Below are positions 37,318 through 47,485 of a stretch of DNA of 64,000 nt, in pieces. The notes beneath the pieces were generated by a model. That model was given only the letters and a program-made list of their open reading frames with translations. It had not been told where the DNA came from and did not search any database. The DNA is from Rhizobium sp. JAB6. Lineage in GTDB: Bacteria > Pseudomonadota > Alphaproteobacteria > Rhizobiales > Rhizobiaceae. Location: positions 1 to 64,000 of the forward strand of contig NZ_PYJQ01000007.1 of the NCBI RefSeq assembly GCF_003024605.1. Direction: 5' to 3'. The position numbers and the translations under genes are program-made. Each line of letters starts with the position of its first letter. Position 1 is the stretch's first letter.

Positions 37318-38538
37318 ATGGAAGAGTTTCATAAAGTCCGGCGTTTGCCGCCCTACGTTTTCGAACAGGTCAATCGTTTGAAAGCGAGCGCGCGAGCGGG
37401 CGGGGCGGACATTATCGACCTCGGCATGGGCAATCCAGATCTTCCGACCCCCAAGGCGATCGTCGACAAGCTGTGCGAAGTGGTCCAGGATCCGCGCACG
37501 CATCGCTATTCCTCCTCCAAGGGCATTCCGGGGCTTCGCCGCGCGCAGGCCGCCTATTATGCCCGCCGTTTCGGCGTGAAGCTCAATCCGGATACGCAGG
37601 TGGTCGCCACCCTCGGCTCGAAGGAAGGCTTCGCCAATATGGCGCAGGCGATCACGGCGCCCGGCGACGTCATTCTCTGCCCGAACCCGACCTATCCGAT
37701 CCATGCTTTCGGCTTCCTGATGGCCGGCGGCGTGATCCGCTCGATCCCGGTCGAGCCGGACGACAGTTTCTTCCCGCCGCTGGAGCGGGCCGTGCGCCAT
37801 TCGATTCCGAAGCCGCTGGCGCTCATCCTGAACTATCCGTCGAACCCGACGGCCTATGTGGCAACGCTTGATTTCTACAAGGAAGTCGTCGCCTTCGCGA
37901 AGAAGCACGACATCATCGTGCTTTCGGATCTGGCCTATTCGGAAATCTACTTCGACGACGCGCCGCCGCCGTCGGTGCTGGAGGTTCCGGGCGCCATCGA
38001 CGTGACGGTCGAATTCACTTCGATGTCGAAGACCTTCTCCATGCCCGGCTGGCGCATGGGCTTCGCTGTCGGCAACGAGCGGCTGATCGCGGCGCTGACG
38101 CGCGTGAAGTCCTATCTCGATTACGGCGCCTTCACGCCGATCCAGGTGGCGGCGACCCACGCGCTGAACGGCGACGGTTCCGACATTGCCGAAGTGCGCA
38201 ACATCTACAAGCGCCGCCGCGACGTTCTGGTTGACAGCTTCGGCAAGGCGGGCTTCGACGTGCCGCCGCCGGCCGCGACCATGTTTGCCTGGGCGAAGAT
38301 CCCGGAAAAGTTCCGTCATCTCGGCTCGCTGGAGTTCTCCAAACTGCTGGTCGAGAAGGCCGACATCGCGGTTGCTCCGGGCATCGGCTTCGGCGAACAG
38401 GGTGATGATTACGTCCGCATCGCGCTTGTTGAAAACGAGCATCGCATTCGTCAGGCGGCGCGCAACCTGAAGCGCTTCCTCTCCTCTGCGGACGAGACGA
38501 TGCACAATGTCATTTCGCTGAACGCTCACCGTTCATAA
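37318..38538 (+). CDS. alaC: PLP-dependent aminotransferase, AlaC type
   Basis: Class I/II aminotransferase most like E. coli AlaC, the glutamate-pyruvate transaminase. The opening VRRLPPYVFEQVNRLK, the central IIDLGMGNPD and LNYPSNPTA, and the PLP-lysine region TSMSKTFSMPGWRMG (Lys near residue 237) all fit. The protein has 406 residues from ATG 37318, which is preceded by GGGGAAAGAA; ATG 37306 adds four residues. It directly precedes hom (56-base gap) on the same strand, an arrangement common in Rhizobiales that suggests co-expression for amino-acid synthesis. Confidence 0.88.
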   Translation: MEEFHKVRRLPPYVFEQVNRLKASARAGGADIIDLGMGNPDLPTPKAIVDKLCEVVQDPRTHRYSSSKGIPGLRRAQAAYYARRFGVKLNPDTQVVATLGSKEGFANMAQAITAPGDVILCPNPTYPIHAFGFLMAGGVIRSIPVEPDDSFFPPLERAVRHSIPKPLALILNYPSNPTAYVATLDFYKEVVAFAKKHDIIVLSDLAYSEIYFDDAPPPSVLEVPGAIDVTVEFTSMSKTFSMPGWRMGFAVGNERLIAALTRVKSYLDYGAFTPIQVAATHALNGDGSDIAEVRNIYKRRRDVLVDSFGKAGFDVPPPAATMFAWAKIPEKFRHLGSLEFSKLLVEKADIAVAPGIGFGEQGDDYVRIALVENEHRIRQAARNLKRFLSSADETMHNVISLNAHRS

Positions 38539-38594
38539 TATCGCGCGGCAGCCGTTTCCGCGGCTGCCGTCCCAATACTGATCAGGAATTTTCC

Positions 38595-39914
<1,320 letters not shown>

Positions 39915-39966
39915 GGTGATAGCGGCGGCCCGTCTCGCAAAGACGCCGCCCCAAATTCCGGGAGAG

Positions 39967-41772
39967 ATGGTGGAGCAACCGGTCGATCCAGTTCAACGGG
40001 CGTTTCTGGGTGTCGAGCGCTCGGTAACGGGCAATCGCTGGGTTTCCCGGCTTGATCAGGCGGGCCAGAACAGGGCCCTCGCCATCGCGCAGACCCATGG
40101 CCTGCCGGAACTGATCGCCCGGGTGCTTGCCGGCCGCGGCGTCGGCCTGGACGAGGCCATGGCCTTCCTCGATCCGACGATCCGCGGCCTGATGCCGGAT
40201 CCGCATCTGCTGACGGATTGCGAAAAGGCCGCACGGCGCCTCCTGCATGCGATCAGGAAGGGCGAGACGGTTGCGATCTTCGGCGATTACGATGTCGACG
40301 GCGCGGCCTCCTCGGCGCTGCTCTACCGATTCCTGACGCATTTCGGCGTTCCGGCCAGCATCTATATTCCCGATCGCATCTTCGAAGGCTACGGCCCCAA
40401 CCCGACCGCCATCGGCCAGCTCATCGACAATGGCGCAACGCTGATCGTGACAGTCGATTGCGGCTCCACCAGTTTCGAATCGCTTGAGGTGGCCAAGGCG
40501 CGGAGCATCGATGTCGTCGTCATCGATCACCATCAGGTGGCGCATGAACTCCCGCCGTGCCACGCGCTGGTCAATCCCAACCGCGAAGACGATCTTTCGG
40601 GGCAGGGGCATCTCTGTGCCGCCGGCGTGGTCTTCATGGTTCTGGTCGCGGCGCTCAGGATGCTGCGCGAGGCGGGCGATTCCCGCGTGCGATCCATCGA
40701 CCTGCTTGCCTGGCTCGATATCGTCGCGCTTGCGACGGTCTGCGATGTCGTACCCCTGAAGGGCTTGAACCGGGCCTATGTCGTCAAGGGGCTGATTGCT
40801 GCCCGCCATCAGGGTAATCTCGGACTGTCGGCGCTGTTTCGCAAAGCCGGCCTCAATGGCCCCGTATCGCCCTACCATTTTGGCTTCCTGATCGGTCCGC
40901 GCATCAATGCCGGCGGCCGCATCGGCGACGCCGCGCTTGGCGCCCGCCTGCTGACGCTGGCCGATGGGGGTGAAGCGGACACGATCGCCGCGAAGCTGGA
41001 CGAGCTCAATCGCGAGAGACAGGCCATGGAAGCTGCCATGCTGCAGGAGGCGGAGGCCGAGGCTCTGGCGGAATATGGCAATGGTGATGGCGCCTCCATT
41101 ATCGTCACGGCGCGCGAGAACTGGCATCCGGGAATCGTCGGCCTGATTGCCTCACGCCTCAAGGACAAGTTCCGCCGGCCGGCCTTCGCCATTGCCTTCG
41201 ATCCGACAGGAAAGGGCACAGGCTCGGGCCGCTCGATCAACGGCTTCGACATGGGCCGCATGGTGCGCGCGGCAGTCGATGCCGGTCTGCTGGTAAAGGG
41301 CGGCGGCCATGCCATGGCTGCCGGCCTGACGGTGGAGCGAAGCAATCTCGGAAAGCTGCGCGCCTTCTTCACGGAAAAGGCGGAAAAGCAAGTAGCGGGG
41401 CTCGTCGCCAACGAAACCCTGAAGATCGACGGTGCACTCGGCGCAAGCGGCGCGACCGTGGAGCTCATCGACAGGCTTGAGACAGCCGGTCCCTATGGCT
41501 CGGGCCATCCGCAGCCCGTCTTCGCCCTTCCAAGCCACAGGCTGCGCGATTCCCGCCTTGTCGGCCAATCGCATATCAAGATTACGCTCGAAGCGCAGGA
41601 CGGTAGCCGGGTAGATGGCATTGCCTTCCGCGCAGCAGAAACACCGCTGGGTGAACTGCTGATGTCTTCCCGCGGCGCGCAGATCCATGTCGCCGGTACT
41701 CTAGGGGCCGATCACTGGCAGGGAAGCCGCCGCGTGCAGCTGCGCGTGACCGACGCGGCAAAAGCTCCGTAA
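39967..41772 (+). CDS. recJ: Single-stranded-DNA-specific exonuclease RecJ
   Basis: 5'-3' single-strand exonuclease of recombination and mismatch repair. The DHH-family motifs are visible: IFGDYDVDGAASSALLYRF near residue 105, the DHH triad in VVIDHHQVAHELPP near residue 187, and GGGHAMAAGLTVE (DHHA1 domain) near residue 445. The protein has 601 residues from ATG 39967; an upstream GTG at 39916 is possible. It lies close behind hom. In many rhizobia glpX sits between hom and recJ; it is absent here. Confidence 0.92.
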   Translation: MVEQPVDPVQRAFLGVERSVTGNRWVSRLDQAGQNRALAIAQTHGLPELIARVLAGRGVGLDEAMAFLDPTIRGLMPDPHLLTDCEKAARRLLHAIRKGETVAIFGDYDVDGAASSALLYRFLTHFGVPASIYIPDRIFEGYGPNPTAIGQLIDNGATLIVTVDCGSTSFESLEVAKARSIDVVVIDHHQVAHELPPCHALVNPNREDDLSGQGHLCAAGVVFMVLVAALRMLREAGDSRVRSIDLLAWLDIVALATVCDVVPLKGLNRAYVVKGLIAARHQGNLGLSALFRKAGLNGPVSPYHFGFLIGPRINAGGRIGDAALGARLLTLADGGEADTIAAKLDELNRERQAMEAAMLQEAEAEALAEYGNGDGASIIVTARENWHPGIVGLIASRLKDKFRRPAFAIAFDPTGKGTGSGRSINGFDMGRMVRAAVDAGLLVKGGGHAMAAGLTVERSNLGKLRAFFTEKAEKQVAGLVANETLKIDGALGASGATVELIDRLETAGPYGSGHPQPVFALPSHRLRDSRLVGQSHIKITLEAQDGSRVDGIAFRAAETPLGELLMSSRGAQIHVAGTLGADHWQGSRRVQLRVTDAAKAP

Positions 41773-41846
41773 CGCAAGTCAAGCCTGATATGAGGCTGAC
41801 TGCCCGCGCTTTCCGAGCAAAATCATTGATTTAGGAGAAGGGACAG

Positions 41847-41921
41847 TGGCACGCCCTAGGGGAGTCGAACCCCTCTTTACAGAATGAAAATCTGTCGTCC
41901 TAACCGATAGACGAAGGGCGC
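41847..41921 (-). tRNA. tRNA-Glu (anticodon UUC), copy 1
   Basis: A 75-base tRNA. Acceptor GCGCCCT pairs with AGGGCGT, the discriminator is G, and CCA is encoded. The anticodon stem ACAGA/TCTGT has loop TTTTCAT (UUC). It is the downstream-most of five tRNA-Glu genes on this strand and lies within the first 360-bp repeat unit. Confidence 0.96.
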
Positions 41922-42048
41922 GTGCTGTGGCGCCCTTATAGTCAGCACCTTTCATTCCCGCAAGCGGAAAAACGAGAAAAATCGCAGAAAAATCCATGAC
42001 TAGGCGAAGATTTTCGAGGTGCTTGTGGAAAACGTCGAGCCACCCGAT

Positions 42049-42123
42049 TGGCACGCCCTAGGGGAGTCGAACCCCTCTTTACAGAATGAGAATCTGTCGT
42101 CCTAACCGATAGACGAAGGGCGC
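42049..42123 (-). tRNA. tRNA-Glu (anticodon CUC), copy 1
   Basis: Identical to the neighbouring UUC tRNA over all 75 bases except the first anticodon base (loop TTCTCAT, CUC). Encoded CCA present. Confidence 0.95.
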
Positions 42124-42206
42124 ATGCTGCATGGCCTAGATAGGAATAGCCTATTGCGTCCGCAAGCGGTAGCTTAAATGAATTGCAGCGGGAAGAAAAA
42201 CAACAG

Positions 42207-42281
42207 TGGCACGCCCTAGGGGAGTCGAACCCCTCTTTACAGAATGAAAATCTGTCGTCCTAACCGATAGACGAAGGGCGC
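42207..42281 (-). tRNA. tRNA-Glu (anticodon UUC), copy 2
   Basis: Exact copy of the gene at 41847-41921, displaced by 360 bases as part of the tandem duplication. Confidence 0.96.
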
Positions 42282-42408
42282 GTGCTGTGGCGCCCTTATA
42301 GTCAGCACCTTTCATTCCCGCAAGCGGAAAAACGAGAAAAATCGCAGAAAAATCCATGACTAGGCGAAGATTTTCGAGGTGCTTGTGGAAAACGTCGAGC
42401 CACCCGAT

Positions 42409-42483
42409 TGGCACGCCCTAGGGGAGTCGAACCCCTCTTTACAGAATGAGAATCTGTCGTCCTAACCGATAGACGAAGGGCGC
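42409..42483 (-). tRNA. tRNA-Glu (anticodon CUC), copy 2
   Basis: Exact copy of the gene at 42049-42123, displaced by 360 bases as part of the tandem duplication. Confidence 0.95.
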
Positions 42484-42566
42484 ATGCTGCATGGCCTAGA
42501 TAGGAATAGCCTATTGCGTCCGCAAGCGGTAGCTTAAATGAATTGCAGCGGGAAGAAAAACAACAG

Positions 42567-42641
42567 TGGCACGCCCTAGGGGAGTCGAACCCCTCTTTAC
42601 AGAATGAAAATCTGTCGTCCTAACCGATAGACGAAGGGCGC
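42567..42641 (-). tRNA. tRNA-Glu (anticodon UUC), copy 3
   Basis: Third UUC copy, identical in the tRNA body to the other two. Its upstream flank (42642-42710) diverges from the repeat unit, so this is the promoter-proximal, probably ancestral, copy. Confidence 0.96.
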
Positions 42642-42813
42642 GTTCAGCTGTTGTGTGGCGCGCTTATAGCGGGGTGATTTCATTCCCGCAAGCGGCAATT
42701 TTGCTTTTTTGTGGAAAAAATGACAGATGGATGAAACTGCCGGCAGCCGTAAATAAGTGAGACTTAACAGGCTCTTGCCGGGGACAATGAAGAACCCTGG
42801 AAATGTGCGCTCT

Positions 42814-43605
42814 TTATTGCCCCGTCGCGCCCTGCACCGGCTGCACCAACAGCTTGCCGTTCTGCGGCTGGTTCTTCGAGGCGATGAATTGGGCGAGCGC
42901 GGCCGCCTGTCTGCCGTTCAACTCATGGACATTCGGGGTCGGCGTTGCCGCAACACCTGATGCGGTCGCCTGGGCGATCGGCTGCGGCGAACCCGCAGCC
43001 GGCGAGACTGCGTTGCGGATGACGGGCGGCGGCAGCATGTCTGCCGAGGTGCGGCCGCTCGGCGTGGCGGTATCCGCCGTCTGTGGTGCCGTCGCCTGCA
43101 TTGCTGCTGGCGGTGTGCTGTAGACGCTGCGCATCATTGGCGTGATGGGCTGGCTCCCGTCGGCTTGGCTCTTGGCGAGGGTGCCATCCGGATTGACGGC
43201 AATGGGCGGCGGTGCGGAAAAGATGCTGCTTCTGCTCGCGTTGACGCCGGTCGGCTGCGTCACCAGACCGGCAATACCGGTTTGCCCCTCAGGGGGAGTT
43301 TCCGCTGGCGCCGGATAGAGTGCTTGATTCTGCTGGGCGACGATCTGCTGGCGCGTGCCGTTGACGCTGTGCACCAGCGGATCGCGATAGGCAAGGTCGG
43401 CCTTGCGGCGCCGGGCGTCGGCCTTGCTGTTCATGTCGGCTGCGAGCTGTTCGGCTGCCGTCGGCTGCGCGGCGGGTGCAATGTCCGATGTCTCCGTCGG
43501 CTTTAGACCCTTGGTCGCGCAGCCCGCAATCATCACAAATGAGGCAAGAACGGCAATTGTGCTTGCTAGCTTCTTTCTGCCGTATAAAATCTGTTGATCG
43601 CACAT
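42814..43605 (-). CDS. Lipoprotein with Pro/Ala-rich extension, unknown function
   Basis: A protein of 263 residues beginning MCDQQILYGRKKLA. The signal peptide ends at the lipobox VMIAGC, predicting lipid attachment near Cys29. The rest is low in predicted structure, rich in Ala, Pro, Thr and Gln, with a short conserved-looking helix at the end (NGRQAAALAQFIASKNQPQNG). ATG 43605 is preceded by GCAGGGAACGTCCT on the minus strand, which decides against the longer open frame to 43758. It stands between the tRNA-Glu array and gloA. I do not recognise a family. Confidence 0.7.
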   Translation of the reverse strand: MCDQQILYGRKKLASTIAVLASFVMIAGCATKGLKPTETSDIAPAAQPTAAEQLAADMNSKADARRRKADLAYRDPLVHSVNGTRQQIVAQQNQALYPAPAETPPEGQTGIAGLVTQPTGVNASRSSIFSAPPPIAVNPDGTLAKSQADGSQPITPMMRSVYSTPPAAMQATAPQTADTATPSGRTSADMLPPPVIRNAVSPAAGSPQPIAQATASGVAATPTPNVHELNGRQAAALAQFIASKNQPQNGKLLVQPVQGATGQ

Positions 43606-43808
43606 AGGACGTTCCCTGCAAAATAAGCCTGCATCGGAACGGCCTCGTGCGAGGGACGACGATATCGTGCGCGCCGACCGGGAACGATGACCGCGCGATA
43701 TCCGATGCATGATGCTTCGAGTCGTCCAAGCATGCCGGAGGATGGGCACGGGCGGCAAGCGCGAAACGGATGGCTCCGCGCGGCCGCAAGCCTCGCGTAA
43801 GCCTGGCT

Positions 43809-44249
43809 CTACCAGGAGCCGGTATTGGCCATGGAAGCCCAGGGCTCGGCGGAGGGTAGATTGCCGCCCTTCTGCAGGATCTCGATCGAAATACCGTCCG
43901 GAGAACGCACGAAAGCCATGTGGCCATCGCGCGGCGGCCGATTGATCGTGATACCGTTGTCCATAAGCTTCTGGCAGGTCGCGTAGATATCGTCGACCTC
44001 ATAGGCGAGGTGGCCGAAATTGCGTCCTCCGCTATATTCTTCCGGGTCCCAGTTATAGGTCAGTTCCAGGCTGGGGGCGCCGTTGCTGCGGGACGATTCG
44101 GCATCTTCGCTGGCCGCAAGGAAAACGAGCGTATAGCGACCTTTCTCGTTTTCGTAGCGGCGGGTTTCGACAAGCCCGAATAAGGTGCTATAAAAATGCA
44201 ACGAGGCGTCGAGATCGGTGACGCGGACCATCGTATGGAGATAACGCAT
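43809..44249 (-). CDS. gloA: Lactoylglutathione lyase (glyoxalase I)
   Basis: Metalloenzyme that converts the methylglyoxal-glutathione hemithioacetal to S-lactoylglutathione. The 146-residue protein begins [20 protein letters not shown]. It contains the paired metal-binding strands: His5 and the Glu in [13 protein letters not shown], then His in [10 protein letters not shown] and the Glu in [14 protein letters not shown] 44249 is preceded by AGAGAGGAAATAGA on the minus strand. It is monocistronic, with the cold-shock gene divergent. Confidence 0.92.
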   Translation of the reverse strand: MRYLHTMVRVTDLDASLHFYSTLFGLVETRRYENEKGRYTLVFLAASEDAESSRSNGAPSLELTYNWDPEEYSGGRNFGHLAYEVDDIYATCQKLMDNGITINRPPRDGHMAFVRSPDGISIEILQKGGNLPSAEPWASMANTGSW

Positions 44250-44374
44250 TCTATTTCCTCTCTTAATGTTGAGCTGGAGGGATCTTCGACCGAGACGCCA
44301 GCTTCGCGCAAGTCTTGGAGCAATAATCTTAGGGTGGGAATAAACGAAAACTAGGACTTGCGCTTTTCCGTTAC

Positions 44375-44398
44375 CAAGATGTTAATCTTGATATCAAG
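44375..44398. promoter_or_regulatory. Overlapping inverted repeats in the leader of the cold-shock gene
   Basis: CAAGAT-GTTA-ATCTTG (44375-44390) overlaps a perfect 12-base palindrome CTTGATATCAAG (44387-44398), 48 bases before the ATG at 44447. They could be an operator or, if transcribed, mutually exclusive RNA hairpins. The function is not known. Confidence 0.35.
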
Positions 44399-44446
44399 GA
44401 ATCAGTTAACCGTAACAGCGTGACGCGTAATCGAGGGCTGGCTAGG

Positions 44447-45025
44447 ATGGGTGACAGAATTTCATCGAAGGGAGTTGTCGACTTCGAGGAGATGTCGGGC
44501 GATACCGTCGAGCTCATCGAAATCTCAGGCGTTGTCAAATGGTTCGATGTCGCCAAGGGCTTCGGTTTTATCGTGCCTGACAATGGCATGCAGGACGTAC
44601 TGCTGCATGTGACCTGTCTGCGCCGTGACGGTTATCAGACGATTCTCGAGGGAACCCGCATCGTTGCGCTGATCCAGCGCCGGGAGCGCGGCTATCAGGC
44701 CTTCAAGATCCTCTCCATGGATCAATCGACCGCCGTGCATCCCTCGCAGATGCCGCCCGTGCGCACACATGTGCAGGTGACGGCGACGAGCGGCCTTGAA
44801 CGCGCGCTGGTCAAGTGGTTCAACCGCACCAAGGGCTTCGGCTTCCTGACGCGCGGCGAGGGCACGGAGGATATCTTCGTGCATATGGAAACGCTGCGTC
44901 GCTTCGGTCTGGCTGAGCTGCGGCCGGGGCAGGTGGTGCTCGTCCGCTTCGGACCGGGCGAAAAGGGCTTGATGGCGGCCGAAATCCATCCGGATACGCC
45001 GAGCCCGGTTACGCGGCCGCACTGA
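44447..45025 (+). CDS. Cold-shock protein with two cold-shock domains
   Basis: A 192-residue nucleic-acid-binding protein with two cold-shock domains. The first (about residues 22-90) has [19 protein letters not shown] and the second (about 115-185) [18 protein letters not shown] with [11 protein letters not shown], the RNP1- and RNP2-like motifs. In the first domain RNP2 reads [11 protein letters not shown], a weaker match. This double-domain layout is typical of alpha-proteobacteria. ATG 44447 was chosen over the in-frame upstream start at 44420. The next gene (DUF192) begins one base after the stop, so the two are cotranscribed. Confidence 0.9.
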   Translation: MGDRISSKGVVDFEEMSGDTVELIEISGVVKWFDVAKGFGFIVPDNGMQDVLLHVTCLRRDGYQTILEGTRIVALIQRRERGYQAFKILSMDQSTAVHPSQMPPVRTHVQVTATSGLERALVKWFNRTKGFGFLTRGEGTEDIFVHMETLRRFGLAELRPGQVVLVRFGPGEKGLMAAEIHPDTPSPVTRPH

Positions 45026-45026
45026 T

Positions 45027-45539
45027 ATGAGCAAAGCCGGTTTTCTCGGAATTTTGAAAAGCGCCATTTTGGCGCTTTTTCTCGTTGGGGCCGCAATCCC
45101 TGCGTCCTTCGCGGCGCAGACCGCGGGACAGCAGTCGATGGCCTTCGATTCGGAACCGCTTTCGATTGCATCATCCAAGGGCCAGACGCATAAATTCACC
45201 GTGGAACTGGCGTTGACGCCGCCGCAGCTCGAGTTCGGCCTGATGTATCGTGACAAGATGCCGGCAGATCACGGCATGCTGTTCGATTTCGGTACGCCGC
45301 GGCCCGTCATGATGTGGATGAAGAACACGAAACTGCCGCTCGACATGCTGTTTCTGGATCAGGAAGGCGTCGTCACCCATATCCAGGAAAACGCCGTGCC
45401 TTATTCCGAAGCGATCATCAGTTCCGGCGGGCCGGTCGCCTATGTCATCGAGCTGAACGGCGGAGTGGTCGAGAAACTGGGGCTCGCCGTCGGCGACAAG
45501 GTGACGAGCGCCACCATTTCGGCAAAGCTTCGCAGGTAA
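45027..45539 (+). CDS. DUF192 family exported protein
   Basis: A 170-residue protein with a signal peptide (ILALFLVGAAIPASFAAQ) and a DUF192 domain. Conserved parts are FGLMYRDKMPADHGMLFDFG and MWMKNTKLPLDMLFLD, ending with VIELNGGVVEKLGLAVGD. The family is periplasmic and its role is unknown. It begins directly after the double cold-shock gene. A 10-base inverted repeat (CAGGTAAAAT, 45533-45542, with ATTTTACCTG, 45570-45579) begins at the stop and may be a weak terminator. Confidence 0.88.
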   Translation: MSKAGFLGILKSAILALFLVGAAIPASFAAQTAGQQSMAFDSEPLSIASSKGQTHKFTVELALTPPQLEFGLMYRDKMPADHGMLFDFGTPRPVMMWMKNTKLPLDMLFLDQEGVVTHIQENAVPYSEAIISSGGPVAYVIELNGGVVEKLGLAVGDKVTSATISAKLRR

Positions 45540-45685
45540 AATTTCGTCGGGGAAGATCTGCCAGGCGAGATTTTACCTGTTGCAGCGAGGAGATGAACCG
45601 TGTATCTCCCCACTCGTTCCGCAGGACTTGGCGTTCGGCGGTGCGGAAATCAGCTCATGACCTCGTTTTGGTCATGCTGACGGTA

Positions 45686-45762
<77 letters not shown>

Positions 45763-45939
45763 TTTAAAATCCCTCATCGATATCGCTGAATTCGCACTTT
45801 TCCCGGCTGCCTTTTTGCTTGAAAACAAAGGGATTCGCGGCTAAGCAAAAGTCGTGTTCGCGCGGCCCTCATGGACCGCATCAATGCAAAAGAAGCAAGA
45901 AAGCGGATCATTCCCGCTTGATTCGGAGGCGCTGCAGCA

Positions 45940-46245
45940 ATGCCTGCCAAGATTTATCGTCCTGCAAAGACCGCCATGCAGTCCGGCAAGGCCAAGACCA
46001 ATATCTGGGTTCTGGAGTTCGACCCGGAAACGCCGCGCAAGATCGATCCGATCATGGGCTATACGTCATCGGGCGATATGCGCCAGCAGCTCAAGCTGAC
46101 CTTCGAGACGCAAGAGCAGGCCGAAGACTACGCCAAGCGCAACGGCATCGAATACCGCGTCATCCCGCCGAAGGATCCGATCCGGCAGACGGTGTCCTAT
46201 TCCGACAATTTCCGCTTCAACCGCATCCAGCCCTGGACCCATTGA
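45940..46245 (+). CDS. NDUFS4-like complex I accessory subunit (ETC complex I subunit family)
   Basis: A 101-residue protein of the ETC_C1_NDUFA4/NDUFS4 family, an accessory subunit of NADH dehydrogenase (complex I) found in alpha-proteobacteria and mitochondria. AKIYRPAKTAMQSGKAKTNI at the start and the closing YSDNFRFNRIQPWTH are diagnostic. It sits between tRNA-Pro and tRNA-Arg, apart from the nuo operon, which is not in this window. The ATG at 45940 follows GGAGGCGCTGCAGCA, a good ribosome binding site. Confidence 0.93.
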   Translation: MPAKIYRPAKTAMQSGKAKTNIWVLEFDPETPRKIDPIMGYTSSGDMRQQLKLTFETQEQAEDYAKRNGIEYRVIPPKDPIRQTVSYSDNFRFNRIQPWTH

Positions 46246-46336
46246 AGCCAGGCACTTATTGAACGCCGCCCGTTGAGTTTGGTGTCGGTTTCAGGCATGT
46301 GTTGCCAGCCGCACGTAGGGTGCGGCTAGGCCTTAC

Positions 46337-46413
46337 GGCCCCTTAGCTCAGCTGGATAGAGCACTTGCCTTCTAAGCATGTGGTCGCAGGTTCGAATCCT
46401 GCAGGGGTCGCCA
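46337..46413 (+). tRNA. tRNA-Arg (anticodon UCU)
   Basis: A 77-base tRNA. Acceptor GGCCCCT pairs with AGGGGTC (one G-T pair), anticodon loop CTTCTAA (UCU), T arm GCAGGTTCGAATCCTGC, encoded CCA. The anticodon stem has one T-T mismatch. Confidence 0.93.
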
Positions 46414-46521
46414 AAACCTATTTGTGTCCAGCCCGGAGACATAGGTAACGGAACGTACCTGAGACATAGGAAACACTTTTAGGCCGAAATGACGTTGATC
46501 GGCTATGCGAAGCGCTTTCTT

Positions 46522-46683
46522 CTAATTGGTTACTCCTGGCCAGCCACCGGCATCCTTTGGTCTCGTGGCATCGACCGCCATCTGGACTAGGTCGTAGCCG
46601 TACATGGCTCCGGCCAGTTTGATGACGATGATGGCCGCGCTCAGAAGCGCCAGTCCGCCGATGATTCTGTCGCTTTTTTTCAC
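46522..46683 (-). CDS. Possible 53-residue single-pass membrane protein
   Basis: A short open frame from GTG 46683 encodes a protein starting MKKSDRIIGG, with one hydrophobic helix (GGLALLSAAIIVIKLAGAMYG) and a short polar tail ending GGWPGVTN. GGGGGAAG lies at a suitable distance before the GTG. No family is recognised. The hydrophobic helix preceded by positive residues and the ribosome binding site favour a real gene; the length and GTG start argue for caution. Confidence 0.45.
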   Translation of the reverse strand: MKKSDRIIGGLALLSAAIIVIKLAGAMYGYDLVQMAVDATRPKDAGGWPGVTN

Positions 46684-46772
46684 GGCCGCTTCCCCCGACG
46701 TCTCGTGAACTCCGCATTATTCGCGGCGGCAAGGAGTATAGCGCCTTTTCTAGGAAGAGCTACAGGGCTTGC

Positions 46773-47381
46773 TTACGCTGCCAATTGCCAGGCGGCAATC
46801 AGAAGGAGACAGCCTGCGACACCTTCGACCCAACGCCGATGACGATCGCTGAAACCGGCGCGTGATCCGATCGCGGCGAGGACGAGGCTGAGGAGAACAT
46901 CGACGATCGCGCAGAGCCCGATGAATATGGATGACAGCAGGGATGCCTGCAGCGCTATGTTTCCACCGTGGTTGATGAACTGCGGCAGGATGGCGAAATA
47001 GATCATCATGCCCTTGGGATTGAGGACAGAGGTCAGAAAGCCGCGCCGAAATCCACGTGTCGCAATTCTGGATACCGGTGTGATCTCGCCAGCCTTCAGC
47101 GAAGAGCTTATGAGGCGGGCCGCCAGATAGGCGAGATAAGCGATGCCGATCCAGCGCAGCAGCATGAACAAAATGGGGAAGGCGATGACGAAGGTTGCCA
47201 CGCCGAGGGCAGCCAGCGTGGAGTGGACGATGTAGCCGATGCAGATACCGGCCGTCGAACGTAGCCCGGCAATGGCGCCGCCGGAGATCGTCTGCGATGC
47301 CACGAACATGATATCCGGCCCGGGCGTGCAGATAAGGGGCAGGACCGTGGCTGCAAAAAGGAGCAGATTGGCGTTTTCCAT
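46773..47381 (-). CDS. LysE/RhtB-family amino-acid exporter
   Basis: A 202-residue inner-membrane protein with about six helices. The N-terminal signature is PLICTPGPDIMFVASQTISG, then GFRRGFLTSVLNPKGMMIYF, both typical of the LysE/RhtB translocators that export amino acids. ATG 47381 was chosen; the longer open frame upstream runs into the divergent regulator gene. An Lrp/AsnC regulator lies divergently 105 bases away, the usual arrangement for an exporter controlled by its substrate. Confidence 0.9.
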   Translation of the reverse strand: MENANLLLFAATVLPLICTPGPDIMFVASQTISGGAIAGLRSTAGICIGYIVHSTLAALGVATFVIAFPILFMLLRWIGIAYLAYLAARLISSSLKAGEITPVSRIATRGFRRGFLTSVLNPKGMMIYFAILPQFINHGGNIALQASLLSSIFIGLCAIVDVLLSLVLAAIGSRAGFSDRHRRWVEGVAGCLLLIAAWQLAA

Positions 47382-47485
47382 GGATGGAAGCCTAGGAGTT
47401 TTCCAGCACAATCGGCTTGCGAAAATGCTAATTTTCATCTCATAATTGGCATTGAAGGTCACAAAATCTGTTTTATCGATCGGAA

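Larger units (their letters stand above)
41843..42562. repeat. Exact 360-bp tandem duplication carrying tRNA-Glu(UUC)-tRNA-Glu(CUC)
   Basis: 41843-42202 and 42203-42562 are the same base for base as far as I can compare them, including the spacers. A partial third copy follows (42563-42642, the UUC gene). The absence of differences even in spacers points to a recent duplication, ongoing gene conversion, or an assembly effect. Confidence 0.93.

Noticed and set aside
41779..42414. Repeated ~90-codon minus-strand open frames
   Set aside because: They are translations of the duplicated tRNA-Glu region, not proteins.
41843..42642. Direct repeats considered as a CRISPR array or mobile-element ends
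   Set aside because: The repeated parts are tRNA-Glu genes with cloverleaf pairing; spacing and identical spacers do not fit CRISPR, and no integrase or cas gene is present.
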